Shown in pieces: positions 24,576 to 33,271 of a stretch of DNA of 64,000 nucleotides. The stretch comes from Streptomyces katrae. Lineage in GTDB: Bacteria; Actinomycetota; Actinomycetes; Streptomycetales; Streptomycetaceae. The translations under genes were made by a program, and so were the position numbers. How positions within the stretch are numbered: position 1 is the stretch's first letter; every line of letters begins with the position of its first letter. The stretch lies in contig NZ_CP020042.1 of the NCBI RefSeq assembly GCF_002028425.1, positions 2,418,001 through 2,482,000 on the forward strand, written 5' to 3'. The notes below the pieces were generated by a model. The model saw nothing but the letters and a program-made list of their open reading frames with translations. It was not told where the DNA came from and ran no database searches.

Positions 24576-26171
24576 TCAGCGCAGGTGCGAGGTGTCGTTG
24601 AGGAGCCGGACCGAGGTGTTGCCGTCGGCGTAGTAGGCCACCGCCGAGAGGGAGGCCGCGGAGAGCTCCATCTTGAACAGGGACTCCGGCGGGGCGCCCA
24701 GCGCGAGACGGACCAGGGTCTTCACCGGGGTCACGTGGGTGACCAACAGGACCGTGCGGCCCGCGTACGCGGACAGCAGCCGGTCCCGGGTGGCGGAGAC
24801 CCGGCGGGTGACGGCGGCGAAGCTCTCGCCGCCGCCCGTGGGGGCGGCCTTCGGGGAGTCCAGCCAGGCCTGGAGGTCGTCGGGGAAGCGCTCGCGCACC
24901 TCGGCGAAGGTCAGGCCCTCCCAGGCGCCGAAGTCCGTCTCCCGCAGGCCCTCCTCGACGGTGACCGGCAGTCCGAGGCGGTCGGCGACGGCCTGGGCGG
25001 TCTCGCGGCAGCGGCGCAGGGGCGAGCTGACGACGGCCTGGACGGTGCCCCGCGCGGCCAGCGCCTCGGCCACGGCGGCGGCCTGCCGGCGCCCGGCCTC
25101 GGACAGCTCCGGGTCGGTGCCCCCACTGCCGGAGAACCGCTTCTGCGGGGTCAGGGCGGTCTCGCCGTGCCGTAGCAGCACGAAGGTGGCGGGCGCCCCC
25201 ATGTCAGGGCCACCCCAGCCGGTGCCGGTGCCTCCGGCGGTGGCGCGGGGCTGGGCGGCTGCGGCCGGGGCTCCGGCGCCCCGGGCGGCCAAGCCCGCCG
25301 GGCTCTGGGCGGCGGCGCCGGCCGGAGCGGAGCCCGGGGCCGGGGTCTGGGCCGGAGCCACCGGGGCCAGGGCCTCGGCTTCGCCGAAGAGGGTGTCGGC
25401 CTCCGGGCCGGCCGCGGTCCGGGCTGCGCGCAGGTCGGCGGCGGCATCCCGGGCAGCCGGGCCGGCGGACGGGGTGCCGTGGGCCGCGCTCCGCGCCGCG
25501 CGCACGTCGGCGGTCGCCGTGCCCGGGGTCGCGGGGCCGGAGGGGGTCGCGGGGCCGGCCGCGGTGTGCGCCGCGCGCACGTCGGTGCCGGCCGGGGCCG
25601 GGTGGGATTCCGCCGCGGCGGCGGAGTCGGCGGGCACAGCGGGCCTCGTGGCGCCGCCGGAGGCCATGGCGGCGCGGACCGCGGCCGCGCCCTTCGCCGC
25701 GTCGCCCGGGGGGCCCTGCGGGGGCAGGTCGGCCGTGGAGGCGGAGGGTTCCCACTGCCCGCCCCGGCGGCCCGCGTCCATCGCCTCGTTGGCCAGGCGG
25801 TCCGCGTGCTTGTTGCGCTCGCGCGGGATCCACTCGTACGTGACCTGCCCGCGCGGCAGGACCGTCGCCGCCTCCGCCGCCAGCGGCTTCATGTCGGGGT
25901 GCTTGATCTTCCAGCGGCCCGACATCTGCTCCACGACGAGCTTCGAGTCCATCCGGACCCGGACCTCCGCGTCGGCGGCCAGCTCACGGGCGGCCTTCAG
26001 CCCCGCGATGAGGCCCCGGTACTCGGCGACGTTGTTCGTCGCGACGCCGATGAACTCGGCGCGTTCGGCCAGGGTCTCTCCCGTGACCGGGTCCAGGACG
26101 ACCGCGCCGTAGCCGGCGGGCCCCGGGTTGCCCCGGGAGCCGCCGTCGGCCTCCACGACGAAACGCGGCAT
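24576..26171 (-). CDS. Bifunctional RNase H/acid phosphatase (alpha-ribazole phosphatase-like)
   Basis: The 531-residue protein has an N-terminal type I RNase H domain (residues 1-140; MPRFVVEADGGSRGNPGPAG, then the ELAADAEVRVRMDSKLVVEQ strand and NKHADRLANEAMD). A C-terminal histidine phosphatase domain spans about 335-531 (LLRHGETALTPQKRF, SSPLRRCRETAQ, GGESFAAVTRRV, VTHVTPVKT). The mycobacterial homologue cleaves RNA in RNA/DNA hybrids, and its phosphatase half can serve as CobC in cobalamin synthesis. Here the linker is about 190 residues of Ala/Pro-rich sequence with three repeats built on DVRAAHTAAGP. The ATG overlaps the stop of the upstream zinc-ribbon gene (ATGA). Confidence 0.92.
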   Translation of the reverse strand: MPRFVVEADGGSRGNPGPAGYGAVVLDPVTGETLAERAEFIGVATNNVAEYRGLIAGLKAARELAADAEVRVRMDSKLVVEQMSGRWKIKHPDMKPLAAEAATVLPRGQVTYEWIPRERNKHADRLANEAMDAGRRGGQWEPSASTADLPPQGPPGDAAKGAAAVRAAMASGGATRPAVPADSAAAAESHPAPAGTDVRAAHTAAGPATPSGPATPGTATADVRAARSAAHGTPSAGPAARDAAADLRAARTAAGPEADTLFGEAEALAPVAPAQTPAPGSAPAGAAAQSPAGLAARGAGAPAAAAQPRATAGGTGTGWGGPDMGAPATFVLLRHGETALTPQKRFSGSGGTDPELSEAGRRQAAAVAEALAARGTVQAVVSSPLRRCRETAQAVADRLGLPVTVEEGLRETDFGAWEGLTFAEVRERFPDDLQAWLDSPKAAPTGGGESFAAVTRRVSATRDRLLSAYAGRTVLLVTHVTPVKTLVRLALGAPPESLFKMELSAASLSAVAYYADGNTSVRLLNDTSHLR

Positions 26172-26914
26172 CAGATGCCCGAGTCCGCCGTACGGACCAG
26201 GATGCGGCCGCAGTTGTCGTGGCGTACGACCTGGTTGGCGGCGGCGGCCTTGATCTCGTTGATCTCGGCCATGTCGAGTTCCAGTCGGCAGCCCTCGCAG
26301 CGGCGCTGGTACAGGCGCGCCGCACCCACGCCGCCCTGCTTGACGCGGATCTTCTCGTACAGGGCCATCAGGTCGGCCGGCATGGAGCCGACGATGACCT
26401 CGCGGTCCTTGGTGATCTTCGCGGCCTCGGCGTCCAGCTCACCGGTGGCGGCGTCGCGGCGCGCGATGGCGTCGGCGAGCTTGGCCTCCAGCGCGGAGAC
26501 CCGCCCGGTGATCTCGGTGACGCGCTCCTGCGCGCCCTCCAGGCGCTCCATGACCTCCAGGACCACGTCCTCCAGGTCGGCCTGCCGCTTGGCGAGCGAG
26601 GCGACCTCGCTCTGCAGGTTCGCCAGGTCCCTGGCCGAGACGCCGGCGCCCGACTCCAGGCGCTGCTGGTCGCGGGCCGCACGCTGGCGCACCTGGTCGA
26701 CGTCCTGCTCGGCCTTGGTCTGCTCGCGGGCGGCGTCGCTGGCCTGCGTCTGGGCGGCGACGAGGAGGTCGCGCTGCTGGCTGAGGTCCTTGGTCAGGGA
26801 GTCGGCTTCGGCGTGCTCGGGCAGCGACTTGCGCTTGTGGGCGAGCTGCGACAGGCGGACGTCCAGGGCCTGGACGTCGAGCAGTCGGATCTGGTCGGCG
26901 GGCTCGGCGTTCAG
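26171..26914 (-). CDS. C4-type zinc-ribbon, coiled-coil protein with a probable CTG start
   Basis: The 247-residue protein has a long antiparallel coiled coil from about residue 15 to 180 (LDVRLSQLAHKRKSLPEHAEADS..., LQSEVASLAKRQADLEDVVLE, TGRVSALEAKLADA). It ends with a zinc ribbon (CEGCRLEL...HDNCGRILV), the layout of the FlgZ/HP0958 family. Homologues start with an NA.PADQIRLLDVQALD sequence. That sequence is present here, but its only possible initiator is CTG 26914, inside a CTGA overlap with the stop of the upstream Nif3 gene. The first ATG/GTG/TTG is 74 codons downstream and would destroy the coiled coil. Both ends of the gene overlap neighbours by 4 bp. Confidence 0.85.
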   Translation of the reverse strand: MNAEPADQIRLLDVQALDVRLSQLAHKRKSLPEHAEADSLTKDLSQQRDLLVAAQTQASDAAREQTKAEQDVDQVRQRAARDQQRLESGAGVSARDLANLQSEVASLAKRQADLEDVVLEVMERLEGAQERVTEITGRVSALEAKLADAIARRDAATGELDAEAAKITKDREVIVGSMPADLMALYEKIRVKQGGVGAARLYQRRCEGCRLELDMAEINEIKAAAANQVVRHDNCGRILVRTADSGI

Positions 26915-27771
26915 TTGGGGGCTCCAGAGACACTAGAAGGGGTGGTTTCGGACGGCGCATGAGCCGTCCACGGGTCGGTGGCCGTGCGCGACACGTGGGT
27001 CCGCAGACCCCAGCCGTGGCGCTCGGAGATCGCGTCGAGCTGGGCCGCGGCCTGCTCGCACCAGGGCCACTCGGTGGCCCAGTGGGCGGCGTCGACGAGG
27101 GCGAGCGGGCTCTGCTCGCGGGCCTCGGACACCGGGTGGTGACGCAGGTCGGCGGTGAGGAACGCGTCCACGCCGGCGGCGCGGACCTGTGCGAAGAGGC
27201 TGTCGCCGGAGCCGCCGCTGACGGCGACGGTGCGGATCGGGGTCTCCGGGTCGCCGGCGACGCGGATGCCCTGGGCGGTGCGCGGGAGCCGGGCGGCGGC
27301 GCGGGCGGTGAACTCGCGCAGGGTCTCGGGGTGGTCCAGTTCGCAGATCCGGCCGAGGCCGCGGCGGCCCGACGGGTCGGTCGGGTCGGGCACGAGCGGG
27401 CCGGTGACGCGCAGGTCGAGGGCGCCTGCGAGGGCGTCGGAGACCCCGGGGTCGGCGGTGTCGGCGTTGGTGTGGGCGACGTGCAGCGCGATGTCGTTCT
27501 TGATCAGCGTGTGCACGACGCGGCCCTTGAAGGTGCCCGCCTCGACGGTGGTGGTGCCGCGCAGGTAGAGGGGGTGGTGGGTGACGACCAGGTCGGCGCC
27601 GAGCTTCACCGCCTCGTCGACGATCTCCTGTACGGGGTCCACGGCGAACAGCACCCGGGTGACCTCGGCGTCGGGGTCGCCGCAGACGGTGCCGACGGCG
27701 TCCCACTGCTCGGCCCGCGAGGGGGGCCAGAGAGCGTCCAGCGCGGCGATGACTTCAGAGAGAGAGGGCAC
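26911..27771 (-). CDS. Nif3-like dinuclear metal-centre protein
   Basis: The 286-residue protein shows the NIF3 signature. DLVVTHHPLYLRG supplies two adjacent metal-ligand His, ALHVAHTNADTAD a third His, and AVSGGSGDSLFAQVRAAGVDAFLTADLRHH the second metal region. The C-terminus has VDAAHWATEWPWCE. Family members are toroidal hexamers with a di-iron or di-zinc site, perhaps a GTP cyclohydrolase-type activity, but the role is unsettled. It is the first gene of the nif3 / zinc-ribbon / RNase H-phosphatase operon, the standard actinobacterial arrangement. Confidence 0.9.
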   Translation of the reverse strand: MPSLSEVIAALDALWPPSRAEQWDAVGTVCGDPDAEVTRVLFAVDPVQEIVDEAVKLGADLVVTHHPLYLRGTTTVEAGTFKGRVVHTLIKNDIALHVAHTNADTADPGVSDALAGALDLRVTGPLVPDPTDPSGRRGLGRICELDHPETLREFTARAAARLPRTAQGIRVAGDPETPIRTVAVSGGSGDSLFAQVRAAGVDAFLTADLRHHPVSEAREQSPLALVDAAHWATEWPWCEQAAAQLDAISERHGWGLRTHVSRTATDPWTAHAPSETTPSSVSGAPN

Positions 27772-27943
27772 GGGCCAAGGCTACCGTCCGTGGCGACCGC
27801 CCAGCCTGTCACCCGGACGGCACAGCCGGTCCCCCCGTCACGGGAGAACCGCGGTGGTGCCACCCGTACGTGTGAAGCATGCGCGGTCGTGTTGTCCGGC
27901 CGGAAGCACGAAACCTAGGTTCCTCCCCGGAGGTGACGGCCGG

Positions 27944-29056
27944 ATGACTGTCTGTGCCACCGAGATGACCACGAGCGCCCCCCTCACGATCACCACCGAC
28001 GGGGCGTACGCCGCGCGGCTGGCCGGGGAGGGGGAGGCCCGCTATCCCGAGCGGTGGACGCTCGACGGGCCCGAGCCGTACGCGGTGCCGCTGCCGCTCG
28101 CGCAGCCGGAGGAGGCCGACAGCGAGGTGCTGCCGCTGGCCGACGGGCGGGTGCTGATCCACCGCCGGGTCGCCGACCGGCACGCGTTCGCCCTGCTCTA
28201 CCCCTCGGGCACGTACACGGGCCCCCGCGCCGCGGGCTCCGGCGCCGGGCCGCGGACCGGGGAGCTCCGGCTCGGCGGGATCGACGCCGAGGAGGGGCTG
28301 CGGGTCCGGCTGCTGCCGCCCTGCCCCGACGGGAGCGCGGCCTACGCCCTGGCGGTGGGGGACGAGGAGACCACCGTCTGGCAGGTGGCCGGGCACGGCT
28401 CCGACGGGCCGCGGCGGGCCGCCGTGCTGCCGGGCCGCTGCTCCGGCGGGGTCTGGCTGGACCGCGCGGGCCGGCTGCTGTCGCTGGACCGGGAGACGGA
28501 CGGGCGGGTCAAGGCGGTGGCCGTGGACCTGACCCGGGGCGGGGTGGTCACCCCGCTGCTGCAGATCGCCGAGGGCAGTGACGACCGGCTGCTGATGGCG
28601 GCCCCGGACAGCGGGCTGCTGCTGATCCGCTCGGACGCCCCGGGCGAGCCGCGGCTCGGCTGGGGGGTGCTGGGCAGCGCGCGCCCGGTCCGCTTCCCGG
28701 AGTGCCTGCGGCTGGAGGACGCCCACCCCTTCGCGGTGCAGCCGGGCCAGATCCTGATGCCGGAGACCTGCGGGGTCGCGCTGCGCGTCGGCGGGGGCGC
28801 GGGCGGTGGGGCGGGCCTCGCCCTGTGGCGTCCGGCCGACCGGTACGTGTTCCGGCTCGGCGCCCCGGAGGGCTGGCTCGGCACCGGCCTGTGGACCCCG
28901 GAGGGCCGGCTGCGGCTGCCGTACTCCACCCCGGAGGTCCCCTGCGGGACCGTCGGGCTGAGCCAGCCGGTCGCCCCGCCGCCGCCCGTGCACGTGGACC
29001 CGCCGCCGAAGCCGGCCGCCCGTCCGGTACCGCTGCGGGAGGCACCGCTGGGCTGA
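27944..29056 (+). CDS. Conserved Streptomyces protein, possible beta-propeller
   Basis: The 370-residue protein begins MTVCATEMTTSAPLTITTDG. GGAGGTG lies 8 nt upstream. The body consists of repeated beta-hairpin units with Trp or Leu cores (ADGRVLIHRRVADRHAF, AAYALAVGDEETTVWQVAG, GGVWLDRAGRLLSLDRE, AAPDSGLLLIRSD, QPGQILMPETCGVALRV). These suggest a six- or seven-bladed propeller-like fold. The C-terminal 35 residues are Pro-rich. I recognise no catalytic motif and no signal peptide. A HAD-like gene follows after 33 bp and may share its transcript. Confidence 0.65.
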   Translation: MTVCATEMTTSAPLTITTDGAYAARLAGEGEARYPERWTLDGPEPYAVPLPLAQPEEADSEVLPLADGRVLIHRRVADRHAFALLYPSGTYTGPRAAGSGAGPRTGELRLGGIDAEEGLRVRLLPPCPDGSAAYALAVGDEETTVWQVAGHGSDGPRRAAVLPGRCSGGVWLDRAGRLLSLDRETDGRVKAVAVDLTRGGVVTPLLQIAEGSDDRLLMAAPDSGLLLIRSDAPGEPRLGWGVLGSARPVRFPECLRLEDAHPFAVQPGQILMPETCGVALRVGGGAGGGAGLALWRPADRYVFRLGAPEGWLGTGLWTPEGRLRLPYSTPEVPCGTVGLSQPVAPPPPVHVDPPPKPAARPVPLREAPLG

Positions 29057-29089
29057 TGCCCGTACGAAGTGGCGTGATAGGGAAGGGGC

Positions 29090-29731
29090 ATGACCCTTTC
29101 GACAGCCCCCGGTACGGCCAGGCCCTTCGACGCGGTCCTGTGCGACGTCGACAACGTCATCCGGTTCTACGACTCCTCCCGGCTGGCCGAGCTGGAACGC
29201 GCGGCCGGGCTCCCGGAGGGGGCGACGGCGGCGGTGGCGTTCCGGCCGGACCAGGGCGACCCGCTGGTGCTGGGGCAGGTCACCAAGGAGCAGTGGGCGG
29301 AGTCGGTCGCCGACCGGCTCGGTGCCGAGGCCCCGCTGCCCGGGCAGCGGGCGCGGGAGCTGGCCGACGCCCTCGCCCTGTCCCCGTTCGAGGCCGACGA
29401 GGCCGTGGTCCGCGCGCTGCGCGGGGTGCGCGAGGCCGGACTCTCCCTGGTGCTGGTGACCAACGCGGCCCTGGACCTGGACGAGGACCTGGCGGCGATG
29501 GGGCTGGAGGACCTCGCGGACCACGTGGTCAACAGCGCCCTGGAAGGGGTGGCCAAGCCCGACCCGGAGATCTACGCGATCGCCGCCGGCCGGGCGGGCG
29601 CCGCCCCGGAGCGCTGCCTGTTCGTGGACGACCGGCGGGAGAACGTGGAGGCCGCCGTCGCGCTCGGGATGACGGGCGTCCACTTCCGTGGGCCCGAGGA
29701 CCTGCGCGGGGCGCTCGCCTTCCTGGGATAG
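29090..29731 (+). CDS. HAD-superfamily hydrolase
   Basis: The 213-residue protein has all four HAD motifs: I is LCDVDNVIRFYD (nucleophile DxD), II is LVTNAALD, III is VAKPDPEIYA, and IV is LFVDDRRENVEAA. The cap is a small helical C1 type between motifs I and II (LAELERAAGLPEG...DALALSPFEADE). Likely a phosphatase or dehalogenase-like enzyme of unknown substrate. The start is ATG, with GGGAAGGGG upstream. The convergent LysR gene ends 6 bp after it. Confidence 0.88.
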   Translation: MTLSTAPGTARPFDAVLCDVDNVIRFYDSSRLAELERAAGLPEGATAAVAFRPDQGDPLVLGQVTKEQWAESVADRLGAEAPLPGQRARELADALALSPFEADEAVVRALRGVREAGLSLVLVTNAALDLDEDLAAMGLEDLADHVVNSALEGVAKPDPEIYAIAAGRAGAAPERCLFVDDRRENVEAAVALGMTGVHFRGPEDLRGALAFLG

Positions 29732-29737
29732 GGCGGT

Positions 29738-30613
29738 TCAGCCGGCTCGCAGTGCGGCCAGGAGTCTGGTGCGCAGGAGGCGGACGGCCGGGGAGTGCTG
29801 GTCGGGGCGGGTGACGAGGCCGAGCCGTGCGTGCGTGGCGGCGTCGGCGAGGGGGACGGCGCGCAGGCCGGCGGCCCGGGCGGAGGAGGCGCTGAGGACG
29901 GCGACGCCCGCGCCGCGCTCGGCGAGGCGGAGCAGTGCGGCCGGGGAGCTGGCTTCGAGGTCCACCCGCGGGTCGAGGCCGGCGCGGCGGCAGGAGTCCT
30001 CGTAGGCGGCACGGATGCCCGTGCCCGGCGGGAGGCAGAGGACCTTCTCGCCGCGCAGGGCGGTGAGGGGCAGTTCCGTCCGGTCGAGGGGGTGCCCGGC
30101 CGGGACGACGGCGGCGATCGGCTCGTCGGTCACGATGTCCGCCTCCAGGCCCGTGGCGGCCTCGCCCGCGAACCCGATCAGGGCCAGGTCGAGGGAGCCG
30201 GAGAGGACCTGGGCCTGGAGGGCGTCGGAGTGCCCCTCGTGCAGCCCGAGTTCGATGCCGGGGTGGCTGCGGCCGAGGTCGGCGAGGGTGTCCAGGAAGG
30301 GCGGGATGGAGCAGCCCATGACCATGCCGAGCCGGACCCGGCCGCGTACGGCGTCGGCGAACTCGGCCGCGGTGTGCCGGATGGCGTCGAGGGTGGCGAG
30401 GGCGCTCTTGGCGAGGGGGAGGACCGCCTCGCCCGCCGGGGTGAGGCGGACCTGACGGCCGGAGCGGTCGAAGAGGGCATGGCCCAGCTCGCGTTCCAGT
30501 TTGGCCACCTGGGTGCTGACGCCGGACTGGCTGACGTGCAGCCGGTGGGCGGCGCCGGTGAAGGTGCCTTCGTCCACGACGGCGGCGAAGTAGCGCAGCT
30601 GGTGCATCTCCAT
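29738..30613 (-). CDS. LysR-family transcriptional regulator
   Basis: The 291-residue protein begins MEMHQLRYFAAVVDEGTFTG. The LysR helix-turn-helix is in residues 1-62 (AAHRLHVSQSGVSTQVAKLEREL...LFDRSGR). The effector-binding domain runs from about 90 to 290 (RLGMVMGCSIPPFLDTLADL). It is divergent from a SnoaL-like gene, with 70 bp between the starts, and probably regulates it. An in-frame second ATG lies two codons downstream. Confidence 0.9.
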   Translation of the reverse strand: MEMHQLRYFAAVVDEGTFTGAAHRLHVSQSGVSTQVAKLERELGHALFDRSGRQVRLTPAGEAVLPLAKSALATLDAIRHTAAEFADAVRGRVRLGMVMGCSIPPFLDTLADLGRSHPGIELGLHEGHSDALQAQVLSGSLDLALIGFAGEAATGLEADIVTDEPIAAVVPAGHPLDRTELPLTALRGEKVLCLPPGTGIRAAYEDSCRRAGLDPRVDLEASSPAALLRLAERGAGVAVLSASSARAAGLRAVPLADAATHARLGLVTRPDQHSPAVRLLRTRLLAALRAG

Positions 30614-30650
30614 ATCTAATGATGATAGCTGGCATCTGATCAATCTGTTG
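30614..30650. promoter_or_regulatory. AT-rich LysR-type operator candidate
   Basis: The stretch starting ATCTAATGATGATAGCTGG, with GATG-N8-CATC symmetry at its centre, is the only AT-rich segment in the region and sits between the divergent LysR and SnoaL-like genes. The placement is typical of LysR T-N11-A sites. Confidence 0.4.
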
Positions 30651-30683
30651 GACGGATGACCGCGGGGCCACCAGGATGGAGAC

Positions 30684-31052
30684 ATGACGACGACGAGGAC
30701 CGCACGAGAGCTTGCCGAGACCTACTTCACCGCCTGGGAGGCGGGCGACTTCGACACGATGCGCGGACTACTGGCCGAGGACGTCGACTTCGTCGGGGCG
30801 CTGGGGACGGCCCAGGGCACCGAGGAGGCGCTGGCCGGGCTGAAGGGGCTCGGGCAGGTGCTGGAGAGGATCGACGTGAAGGTGCGGGTGGCGGAGGGCG
30901 ACGAGGTGATCACCTGGTTCGACCTGTGCACCAGCATCGCCCCGCCGGCGCCGACCGCGAACTGGATGCACGCGGCGGACGGAAAGATCACCCGGATCCG
31001 GGTCACCTTCGACCCGCGCGCCCTCCTGGCAGGCTTCGCCGAACACCACTGA
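30684..31052 (+). CDS. SnoaL-like/NTF2-fold protein
   Basis: The 122-residue protein has the cone-shaped NTF2 fold pattern. The N-terminal helices ARELAETYFTAWEAGDFDTMRGLLAEDVDFVGA are followed by beta strands VLERIDVKVRVAEGDEVITWFD and GKITRIRVTFDPRAL. SnoaL-like proteins may be polyketide cyclases, hydrolases or isomerases; the exact activity cannot be told. A LysR regulator is divergent from it. Confidence 0.8.
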   Translation: MTTTRTARELAETYFTAWEAGDFDTMRGLLAEDVDFVGALGTAQGTEEALAGLKGLGQVLERIDVKVRVAEGDEVITWFDLCTSIAPPAPTANWMHAADGKITRIRVTFDPRALLAGFAEHH

Positions 31053-31121
31053 TCCCCGGCGGGCCCCGGGGCCCGCCGGGGCAAGGACGCGGGCCCCACC
31101 AGCGCGATCCGGAAGGCGGCC

Positions 31122-32063
31122 TTAGTCGTGCTTGAGGCCCAGGACCTCTGCCGCCGCGAAGGTTTCGCCCGCCGGGCGGGAGGCGTAGTGCGGGGTGAGG
31201 ACGGAGTCGAGCTCCTCGAAGGAGAAGACCTCCTTCGCGGTGTCGAACTTCGCCGCCACCCGGGGGCGTTCCATCACCACGACGATTCCGCCGTGCACCA
31301 CGAACAGCTGGCCGTTGGCCTTCGCCGACGCCGGTGACGCGAGGTAGCCGACCAGGGGGGCGACGTGCTCGGGGGCCAGCGGGTCGAGCTTGCCCTCCTC
31401 CGGGACCTGGAAGCCGGCGAAGACGTCCTCGGTCATCCGGGTGCGGGCGCGCGGGCAGATGGCGTTGGCGGTCACCCCGTACTTGGCCAGGGCCAGGGCG
31501 GTCGAGGTGGTCAGGCCGACGATGCCGCCCTTGGCCGCCGCGTAGTTGGGCTGGCCCGCCGAACCGCCGAGGAAGGCCTCGGAGGAGGTGTTGACGATCC
31601 GCCCGTACACCGGGCCGCCCGCCGCCTTGGAGCGCTCGCGCCAGTGCGCGGAGGCGAAGTGGGTGGTGTTGAAGTGGCCCTTGAGGTGGACCCGGATCAC
31701 CGAGTCCCACTCGTCCTCCGACATCGAGAAGACCATCCGGTCGCGCAGGATCCCCGCGTTGTTGACCAGGACGTCCAGCTTCCCGAAGGCGGAAACGGCC
31801 AGGTCGACCAGTTCCCGCGCCTGCTCGAAGTCGGCCACGTCCCCGAGGTGCGCCACCGCCTGGCCGCCCGCCGCGCGGATCTCGGCGGCGACCTCCTCCG
31901 CCGGAGCGGCCGAGGCCTCCCCGCAGCCGTCGCGGCCGCTCTGGCCGAAGTCGTTGACGACCACGCTCGCGCCGAGCCGGGCCAGTTCGAGCGCCTCGGC
32001 CCGGCCGAGCCCCCGGCCGGCGCCGGTGACGATGGCGCTGAGCCCCTCAAGTGGCAGTGACAT
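31122..32063 (-). CDS. Short-chain dehydrogenase, multifunctional-enzyme type (3-hydroxyacyl-CoA dehydrogenase-like)
   Basis: The 313-residue protein is an extended SDR like the first domain of peroxisomal MFE-2/HSD17B4. TGAGRGLGRAEALELARLGA binds the cofactor; VVNDFG is the acid after the second strand and NNAGILRD comes next. Ser and YAAAKGG complete the active site, and the MFE-type C-terminal extension follows (TAKEVFSFEELDSVL). It probably oxidises a 3-hydroxyacyl-CoA or steroid side-chain intermediate. It is the last gene of the maoC-adh-SDR operon headed by a KstR-type palindrome; the MaoC hydratase would provide its substrate. Confidence 0.88.
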   Translation of the reverse strand: MSLPLEGLSAIVTGAGRGLGRAEALELARLGASVVVNDFGQSGRDGCGEASAAPAEEVAAEIRAAGGQAVAHLGDVADFEQARELVDLAVSAFGKLDVLVNNAGILRDRMVFSMSEDEWDSVIRVHLKGHFNTTHFASAHWRERSKAAGGPVYGRIVNTSSEAFLGGSAGQPNYAAAKGGIVGLTTSTALALAKYGVTANAICPRARTRMTEDVFAGFQVPEEGKLDPLAPEHVAPLVGYLASPASAKANGQLFVVHGGIVVVMERPRVAAKFDTAKEVFSFEELDSVLTPHYASRPAGETFAAAEVLGLKHD

Positions 32064-32087
32064 GTGCCGGATTCCTCTCAGGACGGA

Positions 32088-33164
32088 TCAGATCTCGATG
32101 CAGGTGCGCAGGGCCGTGCCCGTGCGCATCTGGTCGAGGGCGTCGTTGATCTCGGCGAGCTGCACCCGGTGGGTGATCAGGCCCGCCAGGTCGATGCGAC
32201 CGGCCCGCCACAGCTCGATGGTGCGCGCGTAGGAACGCAGCACGTCCCCGCCCCCGTACATGGAGGGGAGGATCTTCTTCTCGTCGAAGAACAGCGAGAA
32301 CATGTCGATCTGGAAGTTGTCGTCGAGGGCCCCCGCCCCGACGATCACGACCGAGCCGCCACGCCGGGTCATCTGGTAGGCGGTGCGTGCGGTGACGGAC
32401 TTGCCGACGACCTCGAAGACGTAGTCGAAGCCTTCGCCGGAGGTGATCCGGGCCTTCGCGTCCTCGAACGCGTCCGGCGCGACCGCCTCCGTCGCCCCGA
32501 AGCGCAGGGCCGCCTCGCGCCGCGACTCCACCGGGTCGACGGCGATGATCTGCGCCGCGCCCTGCACCTTGGCGCCCTGGATGACGGAGATGCCCACGCC
32601 GCCGCAGCCGATGACGGCGACCGAGGAACCCGCCTCCACCTTCGCGGTGTTGATGGCCGCACCGAGTCCGGTGGTGACGCCGCAGCCGATGAGGGCGGCG
32701 ATGTCGAAGGGCACGTCGTCGGGGATCGGGACGGCGCAGTTGGCGGCGACGACGATCTCCTCGGCGAAGGTGCCGGTCGCGGCGAAGCCGAAGATCTCCC
32801 CGCCGGCCCGGCGGAAGTTGGGGATGCCCGCGTTGACCAGGCTCTCCAGGCACAGGTGTCCCTGGCCGCGCTTGCAGGCGGCGCAGTGCCCGCAGGGCGG
32901 CAGCCAGCAGACGAGGACCCGGTCGCCCTCCTGGTGGCCGGCGACCCCCTCGCCGACGCCGGTGATCACCCCGGAACCCTCGTGGCCGGGGATGAAGGGC
33001 GCGGGCTGCGGCAGCACGCCGCTCATCGCGGAGAGGTCGGAGTGGCACAGGCCGGTGGCCTTGATGCGGATCCGCACCTTGCCGGGGCCCAGGCCCACGG
33101 CTTCCATGTCGTCGACGACCTCTAGCTTGTCCTGGCCTATCTCGCTCAGCAGTGCTGCGCGCAC
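32088..33164 (-). CDS. Zinc-dependent class III-type alcohol dehydrogenase
   Basis: This 358-residue MDR enzyme carries the catalytic zinc ligands (GLCHSDLSA and PGHEGSGV) and the structural zinc Cys cluster (CGHCAACKRGQGHLC). It has GCGVTTGLGAAINTAKV and the Rossmann loop GCGGVGISVIQGA, and Asp in VDPVES indicates NAD. It is similar to mycothiol- or acyl-type alcohol dehydrogenases of catabolic clusters. GTG 33164 was chosen since similarity begins at VRAALLSEIG. It lies between maoC and SDR; a 24-bp gap separates it from the SDR start. It likely oxidises an alcohol intermediate of the same pathway. Confidence 0.9.
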   Translation of the reverse strand: MRAALLSEIGQDKLEVVDDMEAVGLGPGKVRIRIKATGLCHSDLSAMSGVLPQPAPFIPGHEGSGVITGVGEGVAGHQEGDRVLVCWLPPCGHCAACKRGQGHLCLESLVNAGIPNFRRAGGEIFGFAATGTFAEEIVVAANCAVPIPDDVPFDIAALIGCGVTTGLGAAINTAKVEAGSSVAVIGCGGVGISVIQGAKVQGAAQIIAVDPVESRREAALRFGATEAVAPDAFEDAKARITSGEGFDYVFEVVGKSVTARTAYQMTRRGGSVVIVGAGALDDNFQIDMFSLFFDEKKILPSMYGGGDVLRSYARTIELWRAGRIDLAGLITHRVQLAEINDALDQMRTGTALRTCIEI

Positions 33165-33271
33165 GGTGCGGCTCCTTAGGGGCGTGTGCCTGGGCGTGTG
33201 CGGGTGCGGGGTGGCGCGGTGCGCGGTGTGGGGCGGGGGGTGGGGGGTGTGTGTTCGGTGCGCTGTGCGCG

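Noticed and set aside
30614..30683. Second gene hidden between LysR and the SnoaL-like gene
   Set aside because: Only 70 bp, AT-rich and without a start/stop pair; best read as a promoter/operator.
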